DNA of 17,265 nucleotides from Pseudomonadota bacterium (GTDB taxonomy: Bacteria; Myxococcota_A; Polyangia; Polyangiales; Polyangiaceae), in the NCBI GenBank assembly GCA_023418705.1, contig JAEZYZ010000433.1, forward strand, positions 1 to 17,265, written 5' to 3'. Within the stretch, counting starts at the first letter, position 1; the number at the start of each line of letters is the position of its first letter. The translations under genes and the position numbers were made by a program. Positions 1 to 7,737 of this stretch are shown here, piece after piece. The notes below the pieces were generated by a model that was not told the DNA's origin, made no database searches, and saw only the letters and a list, made by a program, of their open reading frames with translations.

Positions 1-169
1 GACGACGTCGGTCCCCTCTTCCGCTCTTCCGCTCCTTCCTGTGACCAATCTCCGATTTAGTCCGTCGACGCACGACGCTAGTGCTGGTTCGGTGGTGAGA
101 TGCGTTTTCACTGACTCGAGGTGGGCCGAGGGCCCTGGGGGTCTTCCTGTGACCGACCTCCGATCGTCC
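1..169. other. Left-edge non-coding stretch with an imperfect direct repeat
   Basis: I see no convincing gene here; it lies downstream of the minus-strand DUF1552 gene that stops at 170. It holds two copies of a 22-bp element beginning cttcctgtgacc, at 35-56 and 143-164, differing at two positions and 108 bp apart. No clear terminator hairpin followed by a T run was found on the minus strand. Confidence 0.5.
35..164. repeat. Imperfect 22-bp direct repeat, two copies
   Basis: Copies at 35-56 and 143-164 agree at 20 of 22 bases; the second ends six bases before the stop codon of the DUF1552 gene. The function is unknown. It could be a remnant of a local duplication, or the edge of a dispersed repeat family extending left of the window. 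Confidence 0.45.
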
Positions 170-1537
170 TCAGGCTTCGATGGCGCTGCAGCCTTCGGTG
201 ACGTGGCCGCCGTCGACCCCGAACTCGTCCAGATCGGCGCCCGCCGCGCGCAACACCGAGAGCAGGACCTTGCTGGTGTTCTCCCCGTCCGAACGGTAGT
301 GCACGCCGGGGTAGGCCAGCGCTCCACCGGCGCGGCCCGCGACCACGATCGGATAGTCCCGGATCGTGTGGTTGCGGCCGTCGGCGGTGTCGCTGCTGGC
401 GAGGATCACCGAGCGGTCGAGCAGGTTGCCGTCCCCCTCGGGGATGCTCTTCAGCGTCTCGAGCAACGTCGCGAGCTGTTTCATGGTGAACACGGTGGTC
501 TCGTGCACCAGCGGCTGGTCACCGGCCTCGTCGTGCGTGAGGTCGTGGTGGCCCTTGTCGGCACCGACCTGCCAGAACACGGTGGAGCCGACGCTGCCGG
601 TGAACATCACCGAGAACACGCGGGTCTGATCGCAGGCGAGCGCCATGGCGATGAGATCGCTCATGGCTTGCATCTTCTCGGCGATTTGCTCGCGGCGGTC
701 CTGGTCCGGGACGCTGCCCGGGTTCGAGGGCTGCCCGCAGCTCGCCCCGACGGAGGGAGGCAGCGCCGTGGCGCCGAGGCGAGCCTCGATGGCCCTGACG
801 TTGTCCAGGTGTTGTTCGAGCCGTTGCCGATCGAAGCTGCTGACCTTCTGCTTCAGGCTCTGGAGATCGGCCATGACGGCGTCGAGCGCGCTCTTGCGCA
901 GGGCGAGCGTCGCGTCGACCACGGGCGTCGCGTCGGGCGGGGTGAAGCCCGCACCGAAGAGGCGCTCGTACAGGGCCGCGGGATCGTACTCTGGCGGGTT
1001 CACGTTCTCCGGGCCGTTGTGCGACAAATACCAGAGCGTCGTGCCTTCCCCTTTGACCACCCGGCGAGAGATCCCGACCTCCAGGGAAGGAAACCGGGTG
1101 CTCGTCCCGATCGCAGCCGCCGCGACCTGGTCGATGCTCGGCGCGCTGAACGTCGAGACGTAGTTCGAGTTCGGATGCGGCAGGCTGATCATCGGAGCTC
1201 CCGAGAGGATGCCCACGGTGCCGGAATGGTGGCCGCGCTCGTTGCCAGTCTTGATATCCATGCCGGTGACCACCGACACGTAGTCCTTGACCCCGGTCAG
1301 CGGCTCGAGCGCGCTGCTCGGCGTCCAGTCGGGCCCGGTGGTGCCGGGAACCCAGCGATCCACCTTCACGCCGTTGCCCCAGAAGAACACGCCCAGCCGC
1401 TTGGGCAGTGGCTGCCCGGCCGCGAGCGCCGTTCCGTTGCCGTTCAGCATGGCCTCCAGCGTGGGCAGGCCGACGGCGATCGCTGCGCCGGACAGGACAC
1501 CTCGCAGCAGGGTTCTTCGATCGAGCACGGTCTTCAT
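170..1537 (-). CDS. DUF1552 (HXXSHH) family secreted protein, Tat substrate
   Basis: The protein is about 455 residues and belongs to the DUF1552 family (Pfam HXXSHH), which is exported and usually encoded beside DUF1592-type cytochrome proteins in Myxococcota and Planctomycetes. The biochemical role is not established. The N terminus reads MKTVLDRRTLLRG, a twin-arginine signal followed by a hydrophobic stretch and AxA-like cleavage region near residue 40. Family landmarks are GHHSG near residue 103 and HHDLTHD near 329-336, where the last His of the HxxSHH signature is Asp. I chose ATG 1537 because GAGG lies six bases upstream; an in-frame ATG at 1549 would give four more residues and a 4-bp ATGA overlap with the upstream gene. 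It is the second gene of an operon with the DUF1592 gene, so co-expression and a joint role at the cell surface are likely. Confidence 0.9.
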   Translation of the reverse strand: MKTVLDRRTLLRGVLSGAAIAVGLPTLEAMLNGNGTALAAGQPLPKRLGVFFWGNGVKVDRWVPGTTGPDWTPSSALEPLTGVKDYVSVVTGMDIKTGNERGHHSGTVGILSGAPMISLPHPNSNYVSTFSAPSIDQVAAAAIGTSTRFPSLEVGISRRVVKGEGTTLWYLSHNGPENVNPPEYDPAALYERLFGAGFTPPDATPVVDATLALRKSALDAVMADLQSLKQKVSSFDRQRLEQHLDNVRAIEARLGATALPPSVGASCGQPSNPGSVPDQDRREQIAEKMQAMSDLIAMALACDQTRVFSVMFTGSVGSTVFWQVGADKGHHDLTHDEAGDQPLVHETTVFTMKQLATLLETLKSIPEGDGNLLDRSVILASSDTADGRNHTIRDYPIVVAGRAGGALAYPGVHYRSDGENTSKVLLSVLRAAGADLDEFGVDGGHVTEGCSAIEA

Positions 1538-1545
1538 GGTGCGCC

Positions 1546-3246
1546 TCATTGCGGGTCCGCCGCGATGCGGAAAGCCTCGCTGCTCACGATCGCGAGCAGC
1601 AGTTGCCGAAGTCGATAGCCGTCGCTGGCGAAGCGTTGGCCGAGCGCCTGCACGAGCGCCTCCTCACCCTTCCCCTCGAGGTGCCCCTGAGCGTAGCGAT
1701 ACGCGTGGCGCGCCACGCACGTCGCCAGCTCCGGGTGGGCCGCCACCGCGGCGGCGAGGCCGCGCGCGTCTTCGAAGGCCACGCCGTCCAGCTCGCCGCT
1801 CGCGTCGATCGGTTGGTCGGCGTCCGTGGTGCGGAACGCGCCGATCCCGTCGAAGTGCTCGAGCGCAAGCCCGATGGGATCCATGCTGGCGTGACAGGCG
1901 GCGCAGGCGGGATCCTCGGCGTGAACGCGGAGCTTCTCCCGCATGGTCCTCGGGCCGTCACCCGCGTCCTCTGGCAGCGACGTGACGACGTTGGGAGGCG
2001 GCGGGGGCACCGCTTGGCACAGCAAGACCTCGCGTACGAACTTGCCGCGGCGGGTGGGGGAGGTGCTGGTGGGGTGGGAGTTGCTGGCCAGGATGCTGGC
2101 ATGGCCGAGCAGGCCGACGCGCGGCTGATCGGCGGGCAGCTCGACCGGCACGAACTCGGGCCCGCTGACACCTTCGAGGCCGTAGAGCGCGGCGAGCTCG
2201 GCGTCGACGAAGGTCGACCGTGTGGTGAACAAGTCGCGCAGATCGGCGTCGCTGAGCGTCCATTGAGTCGCCGTCATCAGCGTCTGCGTGCGCATGGCCC
2301 GCCCGAGGGTGGGGGAGACCTGCGGGAACGCGTCGGGCAGCTGCGGCAGATCGTACAAGGTCGCGAGACCGAGCACCTCGTCGAAGAAGGTCTCGATCCC
2401 CTGCTCGGAGCGGCTGTCGTCGAGCAGTCGGGTGGCTTGGGCGACGAGGCCCGCGGTGCTGCCGAGCTCCCCGCTGGCCGCCGCCTCGAGCAGCGGCTCG
2501 TCGGGCAGCGTGTTCCAGAGCCAGAACGACAGGCGGCTGGCAAGCTCGTAGCCGTCGAAGCGCCTGAGCCCGGGCGTCGAAGGGTCTGCTGCGCCGATCT
2601 CGACTCGATACAAGAAGTGGGGCGACTGCAGCAGTCCGGCGATGGCGTATTCGATGCCGCGCCAAGGATCCGACAAGGCCTCGGTCGCGACGCCCGCGAG
2701 CTCCGTGTAGCGCGCGACCTCCTCGCTGGTCAGCGGGCGGCGCCAGGCGCGCAGGCCGAAACGTTCGACGAACCCGCGCGTGCAGCTCGCCTCCGTCGCC
2801 GGATCACAACCGACGAGCGCCTCGCGCCGCTCGGTGTCGGCGACGACCTGGGCGGCGATGCTGCGGGCGGCGGCCTCGAACTGTTCGGTGGCCCGCGCCG
2901 ACAGCGCGATGCGCGATGCTCCGATGGCCGCCATCCCGTGCAGCACCGTGTCCGGCTCCAGATCGGTCGGCACGTCGATGGCCGGCCCGAACAGAGCCCG
3001 CACGCTGTTGGCGTACTGGCGCACCGTCAGCCGCCGCAGCCCCGCAACCTCGGGCGTATGAGCTGCGCCGGCGGAGGAGCCCCCGCTGCCGGTGCCGCCA
3101 ACGGAGCCCCCGCTGCCCCCGGAAGCCGCCGGACCGCCTGCCGGCGGACCGGGCTCGGCGCCCTGTTCTCGCGGATCGCCGACGGTGCCGGTGCACCCGA
3201 CGAGCAGAAACACTCCGGCCAGACCGCGCGCGCGGTTGCATCCCAT
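1546..3246 (-). CDS. DUF1592/DUF1588-type c-heme lipoprotein (planctomycete-cytochrome-like)
   Basis: The protein has about 566 residues. A lipoprotein signal with lipobox LVGC (Cys18) is followed by a Gly/Ser linker to about residue 65. The recognisable family domains follow in order: DUF1587 (about 70-135, starting LRRLTVRQYANSV), DUF1595 (about 150-205, RAWRRPLTSEE), DUF1592 (about 220-345, ELASRLSFWLWNTLP), DUF1588 (about 370-465) and DUF1585 (about 490-565). A single heme motif CAACH lies near 448-452. Proteins of this set are thought to act in the periplasm or at the outer surface, possibly in redox or polymer metabolism, but no reaction is proven. ATG 3246 is preferred over ATG 3252 because AAGGAG at 3255-3260 is eight bases away rather than two. 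The stop overlaps or abuts the DUF1552 start, so the two are one transcription unit. Confidence 0.9.
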   Translation of the reverse strand: MGCNRARGLAGVFLLVGCTGTVGDPREQGAEPGPPAGGPAASGGSGGSVGGTGSGGSSAGAAHTPEVAGLRRLTVRQYANSVRALFGPAIDVPTDLEPDTVLHGMAAIGASRIALSARATEQFEAAARSIAAQVVADTERREALVGCDPATEASCTRGFVERFGLRAWRRPLTSEEVARYTELAGVATEALSDPWRGIEYAIAGLLQSPHFLYRVEIGAADPSTPGLRRFDGYELASRLSFWLWNTLPDEPLLEAAASGELGSTAGLVAQATRLLDDSRSEQGIETFFDEVLGLATLYDLPQLPDAFPQVSPTLGRAMRTQTLMTATQWTLSDADLRDLFTTRSTFVDAELAALYGLEGVSGPEFVPVELPADQPRVGLLGHASILASNSHPTSTSPTRRGKFVREVLLCQAVPPPPPNVVTSLPEDAGDGPRTMREKLRVHAEDPACAACHASMDPIGLALEHFDGIGAFRTTDADQPIDASGELDGVAFEDARGLAAAVAAHPELATCVARHAYRYAQGHLEGKGEEALVQALGQRFASDGYRLRQLLLAIVSSEAFRIAADPQ

Positions 3247-3254
3247 TCGCATTA

Positions 3255-3260
3255 CTCCTT
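3255..3260 (-). promoter_or_regulatory. Shine-Dalgarno of the DUF1592 gene, in a small inverted repeat
   Basis: On the minus strand AAGGAG precedes ATG 3246 by eight bases. The same bases form the right arm of CTCC-AAA-GGAG (3255-3265). A 4-bp hairpin could hide the ribosome site, though a stem this short is weak. Confidence 0.6.
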
Positions 3261-3334
3261 TGGAGTCGACGCCGCTCTTTCAAAACGACGTCTCGAGTCC
3301 CGAGTGTACGCGGATGCGAGCGGCTGAGTAGCGA

Positions 3335-3362
3335 AAACTCTAGAGTTTACACTGGTTTAGTG
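3335..3362. promoter_or_regulatory. Palindromic AT-rich site upstream of the DUF1592-DUF1552 operon
   Basis: AAACTCTAGAGTTT at 3335-3348 is a perfect 14-bp palindrome. A second, shorter inverted repeat, CACT-GGTTT-AGTG, follows at 3350-3362. They sit about 90-115 bases upstream of the DUF1592 start, in a locally AT-rich patch of otherwise very GC-rich DNA. This is a typical setting for a dimeric repressor or activator site. The regulator is unknown and no confident -35/-10 pair could be placed. Confidence 0.4.
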
Positions 3363-3472
3363 AGACGGCGGCGCACAGTTTGCGCGCGCGATTGAATCTT
3401 TACAGCCGGCAAGCGGTGAGTCATCGAACTCCGTTGTAGGCCGTCACACGATATTCGAATCACCTCGACCGC

Positions 3473-5161
3473 TCAGCCGCGCTCGCCCTGTTCGCGCTTC
3501 GCTCGCTCGACCAGCCCCACCAGCGCTTCGCGGGTGACGCCTAGCCGTTCGGCCGTTTTGCGCGCGAGAGAGGTGCGGGCCACACCAGGGACGAAGCCGT
3601 AGGTTGGGTTGTCCGCGGCGTCCAGCTCGACCCGAAGGAAGCTCATGCTGCGCACGGGGCGCTCGCGCTCCAGGCGCGCCGCGAATTCGAGAAAATGTGT
3701 CGTGATGTACGCTTGCGGGTCCACCTCCGACAGCAGCGAGACCACGAGCTCGAAGATCTCTTCTCCCTCGGAGGGGTTCGTCCCCGAACACAGCTCGTCC
3801 AAAATCACCAGGCTGTCGCACGAGAGCCGCTCGAAGAGCCGGCGGATGCGCGATAGCTCGACGCCCAGCCGCCCCTCGCGTTCTTCCGCCGTGGCCTCGC
3901 GCCCGAGGGAGACGAACAGCCCGCTCCGAAGGGCCAGGCGAGCTCGCCGCGCTGGCACCAAAAATCCGCATTGCCCGAGCAGCTGGGTCAGGCCAATCGC
4001 CTGAAGCAAGCGCGTCTTGCCGCCCGAGTTGGGGCCGGTGATGATCACCAAGGCGCTCGGCTCCGGTTTCAGGCGGCACGGACGCGGAGCCCTGTCCTCG
4101 AGGAGCAAGAACGGATTGAACAGGTCGACTAGCTCGAGATCGCCCGGTGGCGTCACGAGCTCGGGCAAGCTCACTTCGAGACCCTTGGTCCTGGCGAAGT
4201 CTCGAAACGAGCAGGCGCTCAGGTAAAATTCCAGGTCGCAGCCAAGCTGGAGCAGCCACGCGGTGGCATCCTGGACCTCGTCGAAGACGCCGTCGACCAG
4301 CCGCCCCATCAGCTCGGCCTCTCGAAAGCGATAGCCGCGGGCCCACAGCCGCAGCCGATTGAGCCATCGCCCGATCGGCGAGACGTAGAACGGGTTCAAG
4401 CGGTTCTGCCGGTCGTGCAGGATCTCGAAGCCCCTGAGCTGCCCGTCATAACCGACCCGCACCTCGAGGCCGACGGTAGCCAGGTTCTCCTCGTAGTCGA
4501 GCAGGCTGCAGAGCTTTCGATACCCAGCGGACGTCTTCACCGATTCGGCGAACGCGCACAGCCGCGCGAGGCCGGAACGGGAGGCGGCGAAGTCGCGTTC
4601 GAGTTGTTCGATGGTGTCGCGAACCGCCCGCAAGATGTCGAGCCGACGCTGCACGGCGTCGAGGCGCTTGCCGGCGTCCACGGACTCGAACAGCGTCCGC
4701 AGATCCTGGATGTTGGTCCAGCTCCGCTCCGCCGCTGCCCGCAAGCTCTGAGTTTCGGTGAGCTCTTGGATGATGCGCTGGCGGAAGCGCACGATGCCGA
4801 CGTCCCTTGGCGGCGCCGTCAAGAGCCGCTTGAGGTAGCCACGCTGCACACGGCGCTCGCGGTTGGCGATGCGAAGCTTCAGGCACGCCGACAAAAGGTC
4901 ATCGATGAACAGTTCGTCGGCGTAGCAATCGCCCGCCCAGCCGCTGTCCGGCATCTGGGCGCTGCCGAACAGCTCGTCGAACGCCCGCCCGGCGCCTCCC
5001 GCAGCGAACGCGAAGGTGATCGCCTCCTTCAGCCGTTCGGGATCGACCCGCAAGCACGGGGTCGGGTCGATCAGATCGGGCTCCGTTTGGCGCTCTTCCT
5101 GCGCCGGTTCGATCCCCGTGGCTCCCGCGCCTCCGCCCGGCGGGAGCGCCCGTTCATTCAC
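3473..5161 (-). CDS. MutS2-like ATPase lacking the Smr domain
   Basis: The protein has 562 residues. The C-terminal half is a MutS-family ABC-type ATPase: Walker A GPNSGGKT at 376-383, Walker B LVILDE at 461-466, then the signature CSGTNPSEG and TTHFLEF. The DELxSGTxPxEG form is that of MutS2 rather than MutS. The N-terminal half (about 40-330) is alpha-helical and resembles the lever/clamp part. I see neither the mismatch-recognition domain I of MutS nor a C-terminal Smr nuclease domain; full MutS2 is nearer 780 residues. MutS2 proteins act on recombination intermediates or on stalled ribosomes, but which applies here cannot be told. The start is GTG 5161, inside the end of the upstream lipoprotein gene (8-bp overlap, GTGAATGA), with no Shine-Dalgarno. 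Translation is therefore probably coupled. Confidence 0.85.
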   Translation of the reverse strand: MNERALPPGGGAGATGIEPAQEERQTEPDLIDPTPCLRVDPERLKEAITFAFAAGGAGRAFDELFGSAQMPDSGWAGDCYADELFIDDLLSACLKLRIANRERRVQRGYLKRLLTAPPRDVGIVRFRQRIIQELTETQSLRAAAERSWTNIQDLRTLFESVDAGKRLDAVQRRLDILRAVRDTIEQLERDFAASRSGLARLCAFAESVKTSAGYRKLCSLLDYEENLATVGLEVRVGYDGQLRGFEILHDRQNRLNPFYVSPIGRWLNRLRLWARGYRFREAELMGRLVDGVFDEVQDATAWLLQLGCDLEFYLSACSFRDFARTKGLEVSLPELVTPPGDLELVDLFNPFLLLEDRAPRPCRLKPEPSALVIITGPNSGGKTRLLQAIGLTQLLGQCGFLVPARRARLALRSGLFVSLGREATAEEREGRLGVELSRIRRLFERLSCDSLVILDELCSGTNPSEGEEIFELVVSLLSEVDPQAYITTHFLEFAARLERERPVRSMSFLRVELDAADNPTYGFVPGVARTSLARKTAERLGVTREALVGLVERAKREQGERG

Positions 5162-5849
5162 CGACGATACCGATCTTGGCCTGGTAGACGAGCTTGCCGT
5201 CCTTGGGATCCTTGATCGCGATCTCCGACTCGTTCGGCACCTCGATCACGACCTCCTTCGGCACGTTGACCCAGGGCTTTCGACCCTTGTCTCGGCCGCT
5301 GGTCTTGAGGGTGATGGAATCCTTGGTCTCGTCGGCGAAGTCGACCGCGACTTTGTGTAGGGTGATGAGCTTCGAGCCTTGGCGGCGGACCGTCAGCCAC
5401 CACCACTGTCCGGCGTCGTCCTTTTCGAACGAGATGCCGTCTGCGTTGAAGCGCTTGCGCGCCTTGCTCATACAATCGGCGTGTTTCTTCGGGTCATCGC
5501 CGGACTTCTCGGTGCAGTTCTTTTCTGCCGCCTGAAACGGCTCCGAGGCGTTGAACGAGAACATGTAGATGATGTCGGGCGAGGTGATGATGTCTTGGGG
5601 AGAGCGCAAGGGCTCCTTTTCCGCTTGGGCCCTTTCAGGAGCTGCGTCGGGATCTATGCTCTCGGTCGCGTCCGCGTCGCCGCTCGGCTCGCTCTCCTCT
5701 GCGGAGGCCGCTTCCGCGGCCGGCGGTTCCTCCGGCGCTTTGGCGTCGCGCTGTCCGCCGGCGCACCCGGCGCCCACCCATAGGAGCGCGCCGATGATGC
5801 CGGTACGGGTCAACGAGGGGGATCTGCTGAACCAGGAGCTACATTTCAT
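5154..5849 (-). CDS. Putative lipoprotein of unknown function
   Basis: From ATG 5849 the product is about 231 residues. A hydrophobic segment (TGIIGALLWVGAGC) ends in a cysteine that suits a lipoprotein signal, although its lipobox is weak (Gly at -3). A Glu/Ala/Ser/Pro-rich acidic linker of about 50 residues follows. A folded C-terminal domain of about 140 residues contains two Cys (in NCTEK and ADCMSK), a GQWWWLTV strand and a lysine- and valine-rich tail. The frame stays open upstream to GTG 5996, but those 49 extra residues are basic and would bury the signal peptide, so I reject that start. No family was recognised. The stop codon lies inside the start of the MutS2-like gene, so the two are co-transcribed. 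Confidence 0.8.
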   Translation of the reverse strand: MKCSSWFSRSPSLTRTGIIGALLWVGAGCAGGQRDAKAPEEPPAAEAASAEESEPSGDADATESIDPDAAPERAQAEKEPLRSPQDIITSPDIIYMFSFNASEPFQAAEKNCTEKSGDDPKKHADCMSKARKRFNADGISFEKDDAGQWWWLTVRRQGSKLITLHKVAVDFADETKDSITLKTSGRDKGRKPWVNVPKEVVIEVPNESEIAIKDPKDGKLVYQAKIGIVGE

Positions 5850-5999
5850 GGCGTTTTCGCCGGTAGCACACTTCGACCTGACGCGCGATGGTCGCCGGAG
5901 CAGAGGGCCGATGAGCCCCAGCGTGCTGGTAAGGCGCTCCTGTCGGATTATTTTGCCCTTACCGAAAGGGGTGACCTTTTTCGCCCGCTCCGACACTTA

Positions 6000-6014
6000 C
6001 GAACGGGTCGTTCG
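6000..6014. promoter_or_regulatory. Inverted repeat in a divergent intergenic region
   Basis: CGAACG-GGT-CGTTCG is a perfect 6+6 bp inverted repeat between the minus-strand lipoprotein gene (start 5849) and the plus-strand cytochrome gene (start 6073). It could be an operator shared by the two or a small RNA hairpin. A weaker repeat, AAAGG-GGTGA-CCTTT, lies at 5965-5979. No confident promoter hexamers were found. Confidence 0.3.
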
Positions 6015-6072
6015 CGATGAAAGATCCATCTTCCCGGGAGCCATCCGGGGTGTCCTTCAACCCTGAGGTCAA

Positions 6073-6444
6073 ATGTTCAAGACGTCTCATCCTTTGGTTG
6101 CGCTCAGCCTGCTCGTCGCCGCTTGTGGAAGCGAGGACGAGGCCCCGCCCCCGAGCCCCCCCGAACGCATCGCCGCGCTGCAAGGAGACGCGACGAACGG
6201 GCAAGCGCTCTACGAGTTGCACTGTCAACTCTGCCACGCGGCGGACGGGCAGGGCGACGCGGCGACCGGCGGATCGAGCCTGGTCGACAACCTACCCGCC
6301 CAGAGCGACGTCGAATCGATCCAGGTCATCTATCATGGCTCCGAGGAAGACCCCTTGATGATCCCCTTTGGCGAGACGGGCGCGCTCTCCGATCAGGAGA
6401 TCGCCGACGTCTACGCTTACATCAAGCAGACGTTCGAGCCGTAA
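6073..6444 (+). CDS. Class I c-type cytochrome lipoprotein
   Basis: The product is 123 residues. A lipoprotein signal ends at VAAC (Cys18), followed by a short acidic, Pro-rich linker. A small mono-heme cytochrome c domain has CQLCH at 51-55 for covalent heme binding and Met96 in MIPFGE as the probable distal ligand. The C-terminal helix LSDQEIADVYAYIKQTF is typical of the family. It probably carries electrons at the outer face of the cytoplasmic membrane or the inner leaflet of the outer membrane; the partner is not evident from its neighbours. GAGG at 6065-6068 lies four bases before ATG 6073. The gene is transcribed away from the upstream lipoprotein gene and converges on the Yip1-like gene 39 bp further on. 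Confidence 0.92.
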   Translation: MFKTSHPLVALSLLVAACGSEDEAPPPSPPERIAALQGDATNGQALYELHCQLCHAADGQGDAATGGSSLVDNLPAQSDVESIQVIYHGSEEDPLMIPFGETGALSDQEIADVYAYIKQTFEP

Positions 6445-6483
6445 CATCCCATTTCGAGCGCGGGCACGGGCCGGCCAGCAGCG

Positions 6484-7059
6484 TCAGCGCAATAGCGTGG
6501 CGCCGGCCGCGGCTTGCACCAGGAGCGCGACCCACGCCGTAAAAATCGCGCGACCGCGGCCGAGCCCGTGCGCGTCGTGGATCGAAATCGCCGTCAGCAG
6601 CCAGGTGGCGAGCGCCGCCAGCGGAGCGTAAAAGCGCATCGCTGGCGCCAGCGCCTGAAACCCGAACCCCAAGAAGACGACCCAATCGGGCAAGACGAAG
6701 AGGAACAAGACGGGCACCGCGTAGGCATAGCCGGTGGCGGCGACGGTCGAGCGCAGCGTGCCCGTCCCCGAGAGCGCGCGCGCCAACGTGTGCGCCACCA
6801 GCCCGAGCAACCCCCACGTCCCGAGCAACAAGGGCACGGTGAAGGCAGCTTGGAGTAGGTAGTAGTGCTCCGGCTTCACGGGGAGCCAGACGGCTCGCGC
6901 GGGGTGCCCGGACAGGCCGATCGCCAACGCCAGCAGGGCCCAGGCGACGGCACAGGCAAGCAATGGCGCCGCGCCGCAGCGGACGCAGCCGCTCTCGGCG
7001 AGCCACTTCACCGCCTGGCGGGGGTGAACGGCGGTCGACCAATCCCAGCGCGTTCGCAA
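6484..7059 (-). CDS. Yip1-like multi-pass membrane protein
   Basis: The product is 191 residues. A short polar N terminus is followed by about five hydrophobic segments, at roughly 29-50, 67-95, 103-135 (possibly two), 141-160 and 170-190. The pattern, and the polar loop before the second helix, resemble bacterial Yip1-domain proteins, whose function is unknown. The start is TTG 7059; no Shine-Dalgarno is visible, and GTG about 16 codons in is an alternative. Two Cys near residues 25-28 (CVRC) may bind metal or be incidental. It is divergent from the phosphatidyltransferase gene (108 bp between them), which suggests a shared envelope context but proves nothing. Confidence 0.75.
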   Translation of the reverse strand: MRTRWDWSTAVHPRQAVKWLAESGCVRCGAAPLLACAVAWALLALAIGLSGHPARAVWLPVKPEHYYLLQAAFTVPLLLGTWGLLGLVAHTLARALSGTGTLRSTVAATGYAYAVPVLFLFVLPDWVVFLGFGFQALAPAMRFYAPLAALATWLLTAISIHDAHGLGRGRAIFTAWVALLVQAAAGATLLR

Positions 7060-7167
7060 GGTCGCGACGTTAGCAAGGAAACGCGTCGCTCGCGCGGGTT
7101 CGCGTCAAGCTGCCCGCTGACCGGCCGAACGCTTCCGTGTCGCCGGATGGCTCAAGGGCCTTAGCCT

Positions 7168-7737
7168 GTGGGCGAAGGCATGGGTCGCTACCAGGCACGC
7201 CATCTGCTGCTGCTCCCGAACCTGCTCAGCCTCTTGCGAGTGCCGCTCGCGCTGGCCTTTTTCGCCTATCGCAGCGCGCCTGCCATCGCGCTCCTGGTGC
7301 TGATCGCGGCGGGGGTGAGCGATGTTTTCGACGGCTGGTACGCCAGGCGGCGCCGGCAGGCGACGCCGACGGGGGCGGTCGTCGATCCCATCACCGACAA
7401 GCTCTTCGTTGGCGTCGTCGTCGTGACGCTGCTCGCCGATGGCCGCCTGACCTGGTGGATGGCGCTGATGCTCGCCGCGCGGGATCTCGGCGAGCTGCCG
7501 CTGGTGATCGGTTGGGGCCTGAGCCGGGAACGGCGGCGCGCGCGTTCGGATCAGCCCGCCGCGAACGTCCCCGGAAAGGTCGCGACGGCGTTGCAGTTCG
7601 CGACGGTGGCAAGCGCGCTCTTCGCGCAGGCCCACACCGCGGGGCTGGCGATCGCCAGCGGGGTGGCCGGGGTGCTGGCGGCGGCCTCCTACTGGCGGCG
7701 CGAGCTCAACGCACGACCGGGACGCTCCCGCAGTTGA
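7168..7737 (+). CDS. CDP-alcohol phosphatidyltransferase family protein
   Basis: The product is 189 residues and an integral membrane enzyme of phospholipid synthesis. It would transfer a phosphatidyl group from CDP-diacylglycerol to an alcohol such as glycerol-3-phosphate. The full signature DxxDGxxARx8GxxxDxxxD is present: Asp52, Asp55, Gly56, Ala59, Arg60, Gly69, Asp73 and Asp77, with the Asp residues binding the metal. Hydrophobic helices surround it, and the length fits PgsA-like enzymes. The substrate cannot be fixed from sequence alone; phosphatidylglycerophosphate synthase is the commonest assignment. GTG 7168 is chosen because AAGGG (7154-7158) lies nine bases upstream; ATG 7180 lacks a usable site. 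The 3' end overlaps the convergent fibro-slime gene by 32 bp. Confidence 0.88.
   Translation: MGEGMGRYQARHLLLLPNLLSLLRVPLALAFFAYRSAPAIALLVLIAAGVSDVFDGWYARRRRQATPTGAVVDPITDKLFVGVVVVTLLADGRLTWWMALMLAARDLGELPLVIGWGLSRERRRARSDQPAANVPGKVATALQFATVASALFAQAHTAGLAIASGVAGVLAAASYWRRELNARPGRSRS

Noticed and set aside
2052..2078. Four G runs (G-quadruplex-like) on the plus strand
   Set aside because: It is explained by the Pro/Thr/Ser codons of the conserved SHPTSTSPTRRG segment of the DUF1592 protein, and the central loop is long.
1408..3327. Long plus-strand open frame opposite the DUF1592 gene
   Set aside because: The predicted protein is low-complexity and Arg-rich with no recognisable domain, while the minus strand encodes an uninterrupted, well-known multi-domain protein.
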